Source: Candidatus Hydrogenedentota bacterium (lineage in GTDB: Bacteria; Hydrogenedentota; Hydrogenedentia; Hydrogenedentales; SLHB01). From it: DNA of 64,000 bases. Within the stretch, counting starts at the first letter, position 1. Each line of letters opens with the position of its first letter. The notes beneath the pieces were generated by a model that saw only the letters and a list, made by a program, of their open reading frames with translations, had not been told where the DNA came from and ran no database searches. Location of the stretch: assembly GCA_013359265.1 (NCBI GenBank), contig JABWCD010000025.1, forward strand, positions 1 to 64,000, in the 5' to 3' direction. Positions 24,170-33,693 of the stretch are shown here, in pieces. Position numbers and translations under genes: made by a program.

Positions 24170-24268
24170 CACATCGCGCAACCCGATCGCGGGCGCGCGT
24201 ATTCATCGGATTGACAGTCGAACGCCGAGAATGCCTCGCAGCCCCAAAGTCCTTTACACTCAGCGCCA

Positions 24269-25588
24269 ATGACGCAATCCCAAAAAGACGCGATTTGGTT
24301 CACGATTGCCGTTTCGCTGAGCGCCGTCATCCTTGCGGGGTTGTGGATGAATGCGCCCGCGCCCGCGCCGCCACGCCCTGTGCCTTCCGCGTATTATGTC
24401 TGGCAGTTGCAGTGGAACGACGACGTGCGCGACGCGGTGCGTCTCGCGGATGCCACAGCGAACGCGTTTATGGTGCTTATCGGCGAAGTGAACGCGGCCG
24501 GCGGCGAACTCCGCCTCCAACGCGGCTATCCCGACTGGAACGCATTATCGAAGGCGCATTCGCCGGTCACCATCGTCCTTCGCGCGAACGCCGCGTTGGG
24601 CGACCTGCTGCAAGGCGAAGCGCGCGAACGCGCCATCGACTACATTGCCGATACACTCGACGCCGCGATTGCCGAAGCGAATACAAAGGGAACGACGATT
24701 CGCGGCATTCAACTCGATTACGATTGCCCGAGCGCGAAGCTCGCGTCGTACGAGATTCTCGTGGACGCGCTTCGCCCGCGCTACGGGAAACTGGAAATGT
24801 CGATCACGGCGCTGCCGACCTGGCTGAAGTGGCGTGACTTCGAGCAATTGATCGATACCCTCACGTACTACGTGCTCCAAGTCCATTCACTCGAAAAACC
24901 CACGGCCTTCGACCAACCCATCACGCTGTGCGACACGGGCCGCATCCCCGGTTACCTTCGCCGCGCGGCGTCTATCGGCGCGCCGTACTATCTCGCGCTG
25001 CCGACCTACGGGTACCGGTTTGTGTTCGACGAGCACGGCAAATTCGTGTCGATCGTCGCCGAAGGCCCCGCGCCGGTCGTAAATTCCCGCCAACGCGTCC
25101 GCACCGTCATGACCGATCCCGGCGACATCGCAGCAACGGTCCGCGCCATCCGCGCGAACCCGCCGCACGCGCTCGCGGGCTACGTTTGGTTTCGCCTGCC
25201 CGTCGCGTCGGACGAACTCAACTGGCCCTGGCCAACCCTCGAAGCCGTCCGCGACGGCCGCACGCCCAAGACTGTGTTTACCGCCGAGCTCCGGAACCCG
25301 AGCCCCGGCCTCTACGAACTTCACATTACGAACGCCGGGGAGACGTGGCCGCCACAACCAATTCGAGCGATGATCTCGTACACGCCAAACGCTATTCTCG
25401 CCTCTGACACTCACAACGGCTTCGTCGCCGAATCGCGGATGACTTCATCCACGATTCTCTCCGGACCGGCTCCTCGTCCAGGACAATCAGTTCTCTCCGC
25501 GTGGTTTCGCATGACGCCGTCGCGACCAGAATCCAGCCCGCCGGCTATCACGGTGGGACACGTGGAACTCGAAAACTCGCACGAATAG
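24269..25588 (+). CDS. DUF3142-domain protein, membrane-anchored
   Basis: A 439-residue protein with an N-terminal hydrophobic anchor (WFTIAVSLSAVILAGLWM, residues 10-27). The body looks like the DUF3142 family, a TIM-barrel-type fold: the motif IRGIQLDYDCPSAKL with its acidic residues near 150 and the later ALPTYGYRFVFDEHG are characteristic. The C-terminal part from about 340 is beta-rich (GLYELHITNAGETWPP). Activity of DUF3142 is not established; glycosidase-like function is possible from the fold. It follows the TPR membrane protein by 99 nt on the same strand and converges with the PadR gene. Confidence 0.8.
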   Translation: MTQSQKDAIWFTIAVSLSAVILAGLWMNAPAPAPPRPVPSAYYVWQLQWNDDVRDAVRLADATANAFMVLIGEVNAAGGELRLQRGYPDWNALSKAHSPVTIVLRANAALGDLLQGEARERAIDYIADTLDAAIAEANTKGTTIRGIQLDYDCPSAKLASYEILVDALRPRYGKLEMSITALPTWLKWRDFEQLIDTLTYYVLQVHSLEKPTAFDQPITLCDTGRIPGYLRRAASIGAPYYLALPTYGYRFVFDEHGKFVSIVAEGPAPVVNSRQRVRTVMTDPGDIAATVRAIRANPPHALAGYVWFRLPVASDELNWPWPTLEAVRDGRTPKTVFTAELRNPSPGLYELHITNAGETWPPQPIRAMISYTPNAILASDTHNGFVAESRMTSSTILSGPAPRPGQSVLSAWFRMTPSRPESSPPAITVGHVELENSHE

Positions 25589-25644
25589 GATTATCTCCAC
25601 CGGATGGACACCGGCGTCGCGCCGAGAAGTCGATCAGGCGGCGG

Positions 25645-25998
25645 TCATTTTCGCGACTGCAGTCTGCTGCGCTGTGCATCGCGGACGACTTCGCCGTGCA
25701 TCTCGGCGATGTGATCGCGCAACTGGTTCAGGACCTTCCGGCCCTCTGTAGTAAGAAAATACTCCCGCCTTGCGCGCGCGCCGCGCCTGCCGTCGGCTTT
25801 GCTGCGCAGCCAGCCGTATTGTTCCATGCGGCGCAACAGGGGGTAGAGCGTTCCGGGGCTAACGTCGTAGCCGTGTTCGCGCAGTTCGGAGAGCATCCAC
25901 TGGCCCACAAGGGGCCCCTCCCCGGCGTGGTGCAGGATGTGGACTTTCCAAAACGCGAGGAGCACTTCGCGGGCGAGTATCTTGTTTTTGTCTTTCAT
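25645..25998 (-). CDS. PadR-family regulator of the adjacent RND efflux operon
   Basis: A 117-residue PadR winged-helix regulator (LLAFWKVHILHHAGEGPLVG, ELREHGYDVSPGTLYPLLRR, MEQYGWLRSKADGRRGARAR, REYFLTTEGRKVLNQL). The HTH contains the family motif SPGTLYPLLRRME. ATG 25998 is preferred over an earlier in-frame start because it gives the usual PadR N-terminus. It is transcribed divergently from the RND efflux operon, the common arrangement of PadR regulators that repress pumps until ligand binds. A 13-bp palindrome directly upstream (25999-26011) is a plausible operator for both promoters. Confidence 0.9.
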   Translation of the reverse strand: MKDKNKILAREVLLAFWKVHILHHAGEGPLVGQWMLSELREHGYDVSPGTLYPLLRRMEQYGWLRSKADGRRGARARREYFLTTEGRKVLNQLRDHIAEMHGEVVRDAQRSRLQSRK

Positions 25999-26011
25999 TA
26001 CGATTATCGTA
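25999..26011. promoter_or_regulatory. Palindromic PadR operator candidate
   Basis: TACGATTATCGTA is a palindrome with one central base (TACGAT/ATCGTA), abutting the PadR start codon and 76 nt before the RND pump start. It is AT-rich compared with its surroundings. A PadR dimer could bind here to control both divergent genes; this is inferred from position and symmetry. Confidence 0.5.
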
Positions 26012-26086
26012 TATGACTTTCGCAACCAGTCACCTTGGGGACCGTGTTAGCATGAACGTCGTTATCCCGAATCGGAGTGCGGCCGC

Positions 26087-29000
26087 GTGAACTTTGCTGC
26101 TTCGGCCATGCGGCGGCCCGTGACGGTGTACGTCAGCGTCGTTGCGTTCATGCTGGCGTCAATAATCGCCGTGCAACGCATGCCCCGCGACATTTTCCCC
26201 GATCTGGGTATCCCCGTCATTTACGTTGCCCAGCCGTACGGCGGCATGGACCCCGCGCAGATGGAAGGGTACATTTCCAACTATTACGAATACCACTTCC
26301 TCTACGTTACCGGCATCGAGCACGTTGAATCGAAATCGATCCAGGGCGTCGCGCTGATCAAACTTCAATTCCACCCCGGCACCAACATGTCGCAGGCAAT
26401 GGCCGAGACCGTGGCGCAGGTGAACCGATCGCGCGCGTTCATGCCGCCGGGCACGGTGCCGCCGTTTGTCACGCGATTCGACGCCGGCAGCATTCCGGTC
26501 GGTTTCCTCGTGTTCTCGAGCGAATCGCGCTCGCTAGGCGAAATGCAGGACCTCGCGCTCAATCGCGTCCGCCCGCTATTTGCCACGCTTCCGGGCGTAT
26601 CCGCGCCGCCGCCGTTTGGCGCGAGCCAGCGCTCGATTGTCGTGCGCGTCGACGCCGAGCGGCTGCGCGCCTACGAGATGTCGCCCGAAGAAGTCGTCAC
26701 GGCGATTAGCCAGGCGAACACGATCAGCCCATCGGGCAATGTGCGTATCGGCGACTACATCCCGATGGTGCCGATGAACTCGATCGCGCAGAACGTCAAA
26801 GACCTCGAAGCGGTACCCATCCGCACAGGAAGCACCCAAACCGTATACCTCCGCGATCTCGGTGTCGTCCAGGACAGTTCCGACATCGCGACGGGCTATG
26901 CGCTGGTAAATGGCCGAAGGACGGTGTTCATTCCGGTTACCAAGCGCGCCGACGCGTCGACGATGAGCGTCATCAATCTCGTGAAAGAGAACATGGCCAA
27001 GTTCCAGGCGGTATTGCCGGAAGACGTTTCGGTATCGTTCGAGTTTGACCAATCGCCGTACGTGACGCGCGCGATCACCGGGCTTATTTCGGAAGGCGCG
27101 CTCGGGGCCGTCTTGACCGGCTTCATGGTGCTCTTGTTCTTACGCGACTGGCGCAGCTCGCTGATTGTCATCGTTACGATACCGCTGTCGTTGTTGTCGG
27201 CCGTGTTTGCACTGTGGCTCACGGGGCAGACTGTGAATCTGATGACCCTTGGCGGGCTTGCGCTCGCGGTCGGCGTGCTTGTCGACGTGGCAACGGTTGT
27301 CATTGAAAACATTCATACGCACTCGCACCGGCTCCGAAAGCACAGCGAACACGGCGAGCGGCAGGAGAAACTTCATCTCGAACACGCGCAGCGGGTCATT
27401 TCCGCACGCGCGGCGCTGGACGCGACGCGCGAAACCGCGCTGCCGATCCTTCTCGCGATGCTGTGCATTCTCGCGGTATTTATTCCGTCGTTCTTCATGA
27501 CGGGCGCCGGGCGCGCATTGTTCGTTCCGCTTTCGTTGTCCGTTGGCTTCTCCATGGTTGCGGCATACCTGCTATCGAGCACACTCGTGCCCATCCTGGC
27601 GGCGCGTATGCTGCGCGGCAATGGTCATGCGGGCCAAGGAAAGTTCTCCTTCGCGGCGTTTCAGCGCGCGTACGCCTCTTTACTCGCCGTGCTGGTTGGC
27701 GCGCGCTGGGTGTTGGTGCCCGCGTATCTTGCGGCAAGCGTCGCGCTGTTGGCGTACTTTGTGCCCAAACTGGGAACGGAAATCTTCCCCAAAGTCGACA
27801 TGGGCCAGTTCCAGATGCGTCTTCGCGCCCCGACCGGTACGCGCATCGAGAAGACGGAGCAAATCGCGTTGACGGCGCTAAAGACAATCGAAAACGAAGT
27901 CGGCGCGGAGAACCTGACGATATCGATGGGGTTCGTCGGCATTCAGCCGCCGAGTTATCCGATTAACACGATTTATCTTTGGACGGGCGGTCCGGAAGAA
28001 GCCGTGTTGCAGGTCGCGCTGCGGCATGATGCCGGCATTTCCGTCGACGCGCTCAAGGAGCGGTTGCGCGAACTCTATGCCGAGTGTTTGCCGGATGTTC
28101 AATTCTCGTTCGAGCCGAGCGACATTGTCAGCCGCGTAATGAGTTTCGGTTCGCCGACCCCCGTCGAGGTCGCCGTAAGCGGCCCGGACCTTCCCGCGAA
28201 CCGCAGGTTTGCCGAAACACTGCGCGCGTCCCTGCGATCCGTGCCAACGCTGCGGGACCTTCAGATCGTCCAGACTGCCGATTACCCCACGGTGAACATC
28301 GCCGTGGACCGCGAACGCGCCGGCACTATGGGCGTTACGATGACGGACGTTTCGCGCTCGGTGGTTGCGGCGACATCGTCGAGCCGTTTCGTCACGCCTG
28401 TTTACTGGGCGGACCCCAAGAGTGGCGTGGCGTACCAGGTCCAGGTCGAAATTCCACAGGCGCAGATGAACTCGGTCGAGGAGATTAAGACAATCACCGT
28501 CGCGCGTAAGCACGGCGAACAGTTGCTCCTGCAGGACGTCGCGGACGTCACGCGCGGACAGACCGTCGGCAAATATGACCGGTACAACATGCAGCGAATC
28601 GTCACGCTCACGTCGAACATCGGCGACACCGATTTGGGCCGAGTCGCGACGGACGTATCGGGGGCGATTGCGGCGGCGGGCGAGCCTCCACCACGGGTCT
28701 CCGTCGCGGTGCGCGGCCAGATCGCGCCGATGGAACAAATGCTCGGCGAATTGCAGACGGGGCTGCTGCTCGCTGTCGTCGTGATTTTGCTGCTCCTTGC
28801 GGCGAACTTCCAGTCCTTTATTCTGTCGTTCGCCGTGGTGTCCACGGTCCCCGCGGTGCTCGTCGGCGTCGTCGCCGCCTTGTACGTGACCGGGACGACG
28901 ATGAACATCCAATCGTTTATGGGCGCGATCATGGCGATTGGCGTGTCCGTCGCGAATGCAATCCTTCTGGTGACATTTGCGGAACGCGCGCGCGTCGAAG

Positions 29001-29281
29001 GATCGGCAACGCAGCAGGCGGCGATACACGGGGCAACGAGCCGACTGCGCCCCATCTTGATGACGAGTTTTGCCATGATCGCCGGCATGTTGCCGATAGC
29101 GTTGGCGCTGGGCGAGGGTGCAGAACAGTCCGCGCCGCTCGGTCGCGCCGTGATCGGCGGACTCGCGGCCGCGACAGTTGCCACTCTGTTGATACTGCCG
29201 CCGGTATTCGCGATCGTGCGCAGGACCAAGGCGGCGTCCAGCGTATCGATTCACCCCGATGACCTGCGGCAATCGCCCTGA
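26087..29281 (+). CDS. RND efflux permease (AcrB/CusA-type)
   Basis: A 1064-residue inner-membrane RND transporter, full length. It begins with the classic first helix and loop ([20 protein letters not shown], then [16 protein letters not shown]). The mid-protein helices include [20 protein letters not shown] and [20 protein letters not shown], the latter with acidic residues used in proton relay. The second half repeats the plan ([54 protein letters not shown]). Such pumps export drugs, metals or lipids using the proton gradient. GTG 26087 is the start. With the adaptor and TolC genes downstream it forms a complete tripartite system under the divergent PadR gene. Substrate cannot be read from the sequence. 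Confidence 0.95.
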   Translation: MNFAASAMRRPVTVYVSVVAFMLASIIAVQRMPRDIFPDLGIPVIYVAQPYGGMDPAQMEGYISNYYEYHFLYVTGIEHVESKSIQGVALIKLQFHPGTNMSQAMAETVAQVNRSRAFMPPGTVPPFVTRFDAGSIPVGFLVFSSESRSLGEMQDLALNRVRPLFATLPGVSAPPPFGASQRSIVVRVDAERLRAYEMSPEEVVTAISQANTISPSGNVRIGDYIPMVPMNSIAQNVKDLEAVPIRTGSTQTVYLRDLGVVQDSSDIATGYALVNGRRTVFIPVTKRADASTMSVINLVKENMAKFQAVLPEDVSVSFEFDQSPYVTRAITGLISEGALGAVLTGFMVLLFLRDWRSSLIVIVTIPLSLLSAVFALWLTGQTVNLMTLGGLALAVGVLVDVATVVIENIHTHSHRLRKHSEHGERQEKLHLEHAQRVISARAALDATRETALPILLAMLCILAVFIPSFFMTGAGRALFVPLSLSVGFSMVAAYLLSSTLVPILAARMLRGNGHAGQGKFSFAAFQRAYASLLAVLVGARWVLVPAYLAASVALLAYFVPKLGTEIFPKVDMGQFQMRLRAPTGTRIEKTEQIALTALKTIENEVGAENLTISMGFVGIQPPSYPINTIYLWTGGPEEAVLQVALRHDAGISVDALKERLRELYAECLPDVQFSFEPSDIVSRVMSFGSPTPVEVAVSGPDLPANRRFAETLRASLRSVPTLRDLQIVQTADYPTVNIAVDRERAGTMGVTMTDVSRSVVAATSSSRFVTPVYWADPKSGVAYQVQVEIPQAQMNSVEEIKTITVARKHGEQLLLQDVADVTRGQTVGKYDRYNMQRIVTLTSNIGDTDLGRVATDVSGAIAAAGEPPPRVSVAVRGQIAPMEQMLGELQTGLLLAVVVILLLLAANFQSFILSFAVVSTVPAVLVGVVAALYVTGTTMNIQSFMGAIMAIGVSVANAILLVTFAERARVEGSATQQAAIHGATSRLRPILMTSFAMIAGMLPIALALGEGAEQSAPLGRAVIGGLAAATVATLLILPPVFAIVRRTKAASSVSIHPDDLRQSP

Positions 29282-29317
29282 CATCGTGACCGTTCTTCAG
29301 TTGCGGAGGAATTTGAG

Positions 29318-30469
29318 ATGACCTGTTCGATGGCGAGTGCTTGCCGCAGCACGGCAATCGCGTGTACGTTGGCCGCGTTTGCCGGCGTAGCCTCGTTCGC
29401 GCAACCGCCGGCGGCAGCGCCCGCGGAGACGCCAACCGTCACGGTTGTCCCGCCGCGGCAAAACGAAATCACGCAAAAGGTCAAACTCCCGGGCAATCTC
29501 GTTCCGGACGAACAGGTGTCCGTGTACGCGAAAGTATCCGGTTACCTCGACGAAATCTCCGTCGATCGCGGTGTGACCGTGACGAAAAGCCAGGTCATCG
29601 CGAAACTTTCCGCTCCGGAGATGGAATCGGAACTCGCGCTGGCGGAGGCGAAACTGCGCGCGGCGCAGTCGCGCACGGGCCGCGCGCGCGCGAACGCGGA
29701 ACTCGCCAAGACCACGCAGCAGCGACTTGCCAAACTCCACGCCGCCGAACCCGGCGCGGTCACGCAGGAAGACGTGGACGACGCGGAGGCGAAGGACAAG
29801 ATCGCGCAGGCGGACGTTGTTGCGACGGACGCGGAAGTTGGTGTCGCCGCGGCGGACGTGAAGCGATTGAAAACGATGATAGATTATCTGACCGTGCGCG
29901 CTCCGTTTGACGGGACGGTCACGCAGCGGTTCATGGATGCCGGCGCGTTCATCGCGGCCGGGGCCGGCGCGAAACCAATTGTCGAGATTACGCGCGTGAA
30001 CAAACTTCGCCTGGCATTCGATTTGCCGGAACGGCTCGCACCGTTCGTGAAGACCGGACGGCCTGTCACCTACACGCTTGCCGCACTACCGGGGAGAACG
30101 TTCAATGCGACGATCGCGCGGCGCACGGACGCGCTCACGCCCGAGTCGCGCACGATGCGCGCGGAAGTCGATATTGACAATACGGAGGGCCTGCTCTCGC
30201 CCGGCATGTATGCATCGGTGCAGATTCCGCTCGGCGGCATCGCGGGCATCAGCATTGTTCCGTCAACTGCCTTGCGCACAATTGATGGAAAAGTCTGCGT
30301 GCTCGCGGTTATCGACGGCGCAACGAAAAAGCTGCCAGTCGAATCGCTTGCAGACGCCGGCACGGATGTGGTCGTGTCGGGGGAACTGTCGTCCGACATG
30401 CAGATCGTTGTTCAGGGACCGGCGACGCTGGCGGACGGTCAGGCGGTAAACGTGAAGCAGGCGAAGTAG
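29318..30469 (+). CDS. RND periplasmic adaptor (membrane fusion protein)
   Basis: A 383-residue HlyD/AcrA-type adaptor linking the RND pump to the outer-membrane channel. The signal peptide is IACTLAAFAGVASFAQ (cleavage near residue 28). Two biotinyl-lipoyl-like halves (VKLPGNLVPDEQVSVYAKVSG, and DYLTVRAPFDGTVTQRFMDA near 188-207) flank a coiled hairpin rich in Ala, Glu and Lys (residues about 90-185). Beta-barrel and membrane-proximal domains follow (LRLAFDLPERLAPFVKTGRP, GLLSPGMYASVQIPLGG). GGAGGAATTTGAG precedes ATG 29318, 36 nt after the pump stop, so the genes are co-transcribed. Confidence 0.93.
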   Translation: MTCSMASACRSTAIACTLAAFAGVASFAQPPAAAPAETPTVTVVPPRQNEITQKVKLPGNLVPDEQVSVYAKVSGYLDEISVDRGVTVTKSQVIAKLSAPEMESELALAEAKLRAAQSRTGRARANAELAKTTQQRLAKLHAAEPGAVTQEDVDDAEAKDKIAQADVVATDAEVGVAAADVKRLKTMIDYLTVRAPFDGTVTQRFMDAGAFIAAGAGAKPIVEITRVNKLRLAFDLPERLAPFVKTGRPVTYTLAALPGRTFNATIARRTDALTPESRTMRAEVDIDNTEGLLSPGMYASVQIPLGGIAGISIVPSTALRTIDGKVCVLAVIDGATKKLPVESLADAGTDVVVSGELSSDMQIVVQGPATLADGQAVNVKQAK

Positions 30470-30472
30470 GGC

Positions 30473-32299
30473 ATGTCCAGATTAGCGCCAATCGCCAATA
30501 TGGAGTGTGGCAGCGGAGTCCGCTTCAGACGGCGCTACCGCTTTCGCTTCCGGCGGAGCCGTGATCCTCTTCAGATCGCGTTGGGCTATAGCGAGAATCG
30601 CTCCGCGGTAGCCAAAGCGGCATCGCCGAAGACCCTGCTGCCGCACTCCATACCGTGCAACTCTCGCCGCATACGATTCGTAGGCTTCGTGCTCACGTTT
30701 TTGACGGTCTTTGCGGGGTGCGCGACGCAATCGACTACAGTGGTTTCCGCTACCAGTCCAACCACTTTGCACGATACGCAGAAAGTAACGGCGGTCGTTG
30801 CGCCATCGTCGCCAGCAGCGACGGTCGAGTCGCAAGCGAACGCAACCGATCGGACACGATCAATCGCGCTGTCGGAAGCGATTCGAATCGGGTTGGAATC
30901 CAATCTCGATCTTGCGTTGGCGCGGGCGCAACACGAGATTGCGCAGGCGCGCGCGATGGCAAGCACGGGCGCTTTCATACCGACATTGGACGTCGGCGCG
31001 GGAACGACCCGGATTGACGGACTTGTCCAGGGCGCGTTTGGCGATTTTCGCGACATCGACTCGCGCGGCAAGACGGCGGGTCTCGCGTTCGGCCTGCGGG
31101 TGAACATCGGCGCGCGGGTCTGCGAAAGTATCGCCGCGCGCCGCGAATGCGATGCTGCGTTGCTCGGCGTCATGGCGTCCGAACAGAAACTAATTCTCAG
31201 CATTGTCGAACTATACGAAAACCTCGTCCTCGCGAAAGTCTCGCGCGACATCGCGCAACAACTCGTTCAATCCAGCGGCGAGTTCGATCGGATTGCATCC
31301 ACGCGCTACCAGGGCGGTGTCGGCCTTGGCTCGGACGCCGCGCGCGCGACGGCCAACCTCGCGGCGAGCAAACAACAACTCGTGCAAGCGGAGAAGCTGT
31401 GGCGCACGACAAGCGTGCGGCTCGCGGTCGTGTTGCGACTCGATCCGAAGGTGTTGCTCGATCCCGCGGATACGCAGATTGAACCGTGGCAACTGCCGCC
31501 CGATTTCGGCGGCGACGCGTACGCCGAGAACGCGGCGAACCGGCCCGACGTTCAGGCCGCGCACGAACAGGCCGATGCCGCAAAACAATTGTTGCGCGCG
31601 CGCTGGTGGGACCTTGCCGCACCCGAGTTGTACGCGGAATGGCGGCTCACCGGCATCGGCGGCACAGGCGACACCGCTGAACCGGATGACGGCGCGGCAT
31701 TGAGCAGCGCAGCCGGATCGGTTGGGCGTTCCGCCGTCGCATGGCGGAACACCGGCAACGCGATAGTTCAGGGCACGGACCCGATCCCGCCGTTCACTTC
31801 AGCGGCCAGTTCCGGCGGTCGAGCGTACTACGCGTACAAGAACCTCATCGGATCGACGCAACAGGAAATCGATAGCCTGGAGCGCCAAGAACGCTATGGC
31901 ATCGGCCTGAACTGGAACTTGTCTTTCGCAAAAGCCGCCCGAATCCGCGAACAACGCACAAACGCGCAAGCCGCCGGTCTTCGAGCGCAGAAAGCGGAAG
32001 ACGCCGCCATCGGCGAAGTGCGGCAGGCGCAGGACGACGTGCGCGCTGCGATCGAACTCATTACACTCGCGCAAGACGAAATCGTTTCCATCGAATCGAG
32101 CCATCGCATGAGCCTTGCGCGGTTCACCGGGGGCACGGCGCTTGCCTTCGAAGTGCTTGACGCACAAGACGCCCTAACCGAGGCCCGCCTCAAACTCGCG
32201 CGCTACACGACCGATCTCAATGTCGCGCAAGCCCGCCTCCTCGCCGCATCCGGCATCATCGAGCAGGGTAACGTTGGAGCCGACGCACCGGCGCCCTAA
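30473..32299 (+). CDS. TolC-family outer-membrane lipoprotein
   Basis: An outer-membrane efflux protein completing the pump. A lipoprotein-type segment (FVLTFLTVFAGCATQ) near residue 80 gives the real export signal, with Cys as the lipidation site. The two TolC halves are long Ala/Gln/Arg helices (SIALSEAIRIGLESNLDLAL; the second half starts near ERYGIGLNWNLSFAKAARIR and ends TDLNVAQARLLAASG). Total length as drawn is 608 residues, longer than usual. The first 60 residues are Arg-rich and are encoded by a 154-bp inverted-repeat element (30499-30652), so the native start was probably displaced and the true start is unclear. No ATG lies close to the signal core in this frame. Function as the outer-membrane channel of the RND system is well supported; the N-terminus is not. 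Confidence 0.8.
   Translation: MSRLAPIANMECGSGVRFRRRYRFRFRRSRDPLQIALGYSENRSAVAKAASPKTLLPHSIPCNSRRIRFVGFVLTFLTVFAGCATQSTTVVSATSPTTLHDTQKVTAVVAPSSPAATVESQANATDRTRSIALSEAIRIGLESNLDLALARAQHEIAQARAMASTGAFIPTLDVGAGTTRIDGLVQGAFGDFRDIDSRGKTAGLAFGLRVNIGARVCESIAARRECDAALLGVMASEQKLILSIVELYENLVLAKVSRDIAQQLVQSSGEFDRIASTRYQGGVGLGSDAARATANLAASKQQLVQAEKLWRTTSVRLAVVLRLDPKVLLDPADTQIEPWQLPPDFGGDAYAENAANRPDVQAAHEQADAAKQLLRARWWDLAAPELYAEWRLTGIGGTGDTAEPDDGAALSSAAGSVGRSAVAWRNTGNAIVQGTDPIPPFTSAASSGGRAYYAYKNLIGSTQQEIDSLERQERYGIGLNWNLSFAKAARIREQRTNAQAAGLRAQKAEDAAIGEVRQAQDDVRAAIELITLAQDEIVSIESSHRMSLARFTGGTALAFEVLDAQDALTEARLKLARYTTDLNVAQARLLAASGIIEQGNVGADAPAP
30499..30652. repeat. 154-bp inverted-repeat element inside the TolC 5' region
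   Basis: TATGGAGTGTGGCAGC at 30499-30514 matches, with one mismatch, the reverse complement of GCTGCCGCACTCCATA at 30637-30652. Inner sequence is GC-rich and contains further short complementary stretches. It looks like a small non-autonomous intergenic element (REP- or MITE-like) that landed between the adaptor stop and the TolC signal peptide. Confidence 0.75.
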
Positions 32300-32365
32300 C
32301 ACCGAAGACTAAGCGGACCGCCATTCCATTTGCTATGCTAGGGTCGGGCTGACGGGAGTGCGTTT

Positions 32366-33499
32366 GTGCCGAATTACGACGTGATAGTCCTTGGCCTTGG
32401 CGGAATGGGCAGCGCGGCGCTGTACCATTTGGCGAAGCGCGGCGTGCGCGTGTGCGGCGTCGAGCAGTTTGGCATTGCGCACGACATGGGCAGCTCGCAC
32501 GGCCAGACGCGGATGATTCGCAAGGCGTACTTCGAGCACCCCGACTACATCCCGCTGGTTGAGCGCGCCTACACGTTGTGGCGCGAACTGGAATCGGAAT
32601 CCGGCGCGGAACTGCTCATCGAGTCCGGCCTGTTGCTTTCCGGCAAACCGAATTCGGGACTGATCAAGGGGCTCGAAACCTGCTATCGCGTGCACACGCT
32701 GCCGCACGAGCGCATCGACGCGGCGGAAGCGATGAAGCGCTATCCGCAGTTCAATCTGCCGGAAGACCATGCCGCCTATTGGGATCCCGTCGGGGGATTT
32801 CTCCGTGTCGAGGGTTGCGTGGACAAACACGTGCAGTGCGCGCAGAAACATGGCGCGGACGTGCTCATCCACGAAGACGTGCTTGCGTGGAGTTCGGACA
32901 AGGACGGCGTATCCATCACCACGACGAAGCGCGAGATGCGCGCGAACAAACTGGTGCTCACCGCGGGTGCGTGGACCACGGCGTCGTTCGTCGAGTTGCT
33001 CGTGCCGCTGCGCATTTTGCGCAAGCTGCAGTTTTGGTACACGTCGCCGAACCTTGCCGAGTACCGGCGCGGAGCGTTTCCCGCGTTTTACGTGGATACG
33101 GATGCCGGCGGTTTTTACGGCTTCCCCGCGATCAACGATCTTGGCATAAAAATCGCCGAGCACACGGGCGGTGAGCGCGTGGACGATCCGGACCAACTCG
33201 ATCGCGGCTTGCACAAGGGCGATGAAGCGAATGTCCGCGGGTTCGTCGCGGACGTGCTTCCCCGGTTCCAGCCCGAGCGCACCAAGTTCAGCGTCTGCAT
33301 GTATTCGATGACCGCCGACGAACATTTCCTCGTCGACCGCCATCCACGCCACCCGAACGTTGTCCTCGCTGGCGGCTTTTCCGGCCACGGTTTCAAGTTC
33401 TCGTCTGTCATCGGCGAGGTCCTCGCCGACCTCACGCTCGAAGGGCGGACGAGCCACCCGATTGGTTTCCTCGGGCTCGGAAGGTTTACGTCCTTTTAG
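32366..33499 (+). CDS. Monomeric sarcosine oxidase / N-methyltryptophan oxidase-like flavoenzyme
   Basis: A 377-residue FAD enzyme of the MSOX/MTOX (SolA) family, which oxidises N-methyl amino acids to the free amine, formaldehyde and hydrogen peroxide. The dinucleotide fold is at the N-terminus (VIVLGLGGMGSAALYHLAKRG), followed by the family segment GSSHGQTRMIRKAYFEHPDY. Near residue 311 SVCMYSMTADEHFLVDRHP contains the cysteine that links FAD covalently in this family, and GGFSGHGFKFSSVIGE closes the FAD site. GTG 32366 is the start. It stands alone, convergent with the GspE-like gene. The exact N-methyl substrate cannot be told. Confidence 0.92.
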   Translation: MPNYDVIVLGLGGMGSAALYHLAKRGVRVCGVEQFGIAHDMGSSHGQTRMIRKAYFEHPDYIPLVERAYTLWRELESESGAELLIESGLLLSGKPNSGLIKGLETCYRVHTLPHERIDAAEAMKRYPQFNLPEDHAAYWDPVGGFLRVEGCVDKHVQCAQKHGADVLIHEDVLAWSSDKDGVSITTTKREMRANKLVLTAGAWTTASFVELLVPLRILRKLQFWYTSPNLAEYRRGAFPAFYVDTDAGGFYGFPAINDLGIKIAEHTGGERVDDPDQLDRGLHKGDEANVRGFVADVLPRFQPERTKFSVCMYSMTADEHFLVDRHPRHPNVVLAGGFSGHGFKFSSVIGEVLADLTLEGRTSHPIGFLGLGRFTSF

Positions 33500-33566
33500 A
33501 GCGATTCAAGAAACGTCGTAGCCGATATGTCCCGTAGGTTTCGGTGCAAATCGAGTGTGCGATTTC

Positions 33567-33586
33567 GATTACGAGCACGAGCACGA
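33567..33586 (+). repeat. Short GATTAC/GAGCAC tract
   Basis: One GATTAC unit followed by two GAGCAC units and a GA, in the 194-bp gap between two convergent genes. It is a short member of the hexamer family seen at 98, 3967, 4161 and 48316. Nothing else is seen in this gap. Confidence 0.7.
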
Positions 33587-33693
33587 AAACGCAGCTACGT
33601 AATATCTCAAATTACTTTAGCGGCTGCGCACGAAATGAAGCTGGCGGAACGCATTCGATCATACGGTCCGCCAGCCAGAGATCTGAATTGCCG

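Noticed and set aside
32333-33457. 374-codon minus-strand frame
   Set aside because: Antisense shadow of the sarcosine-oxidase-like gene.
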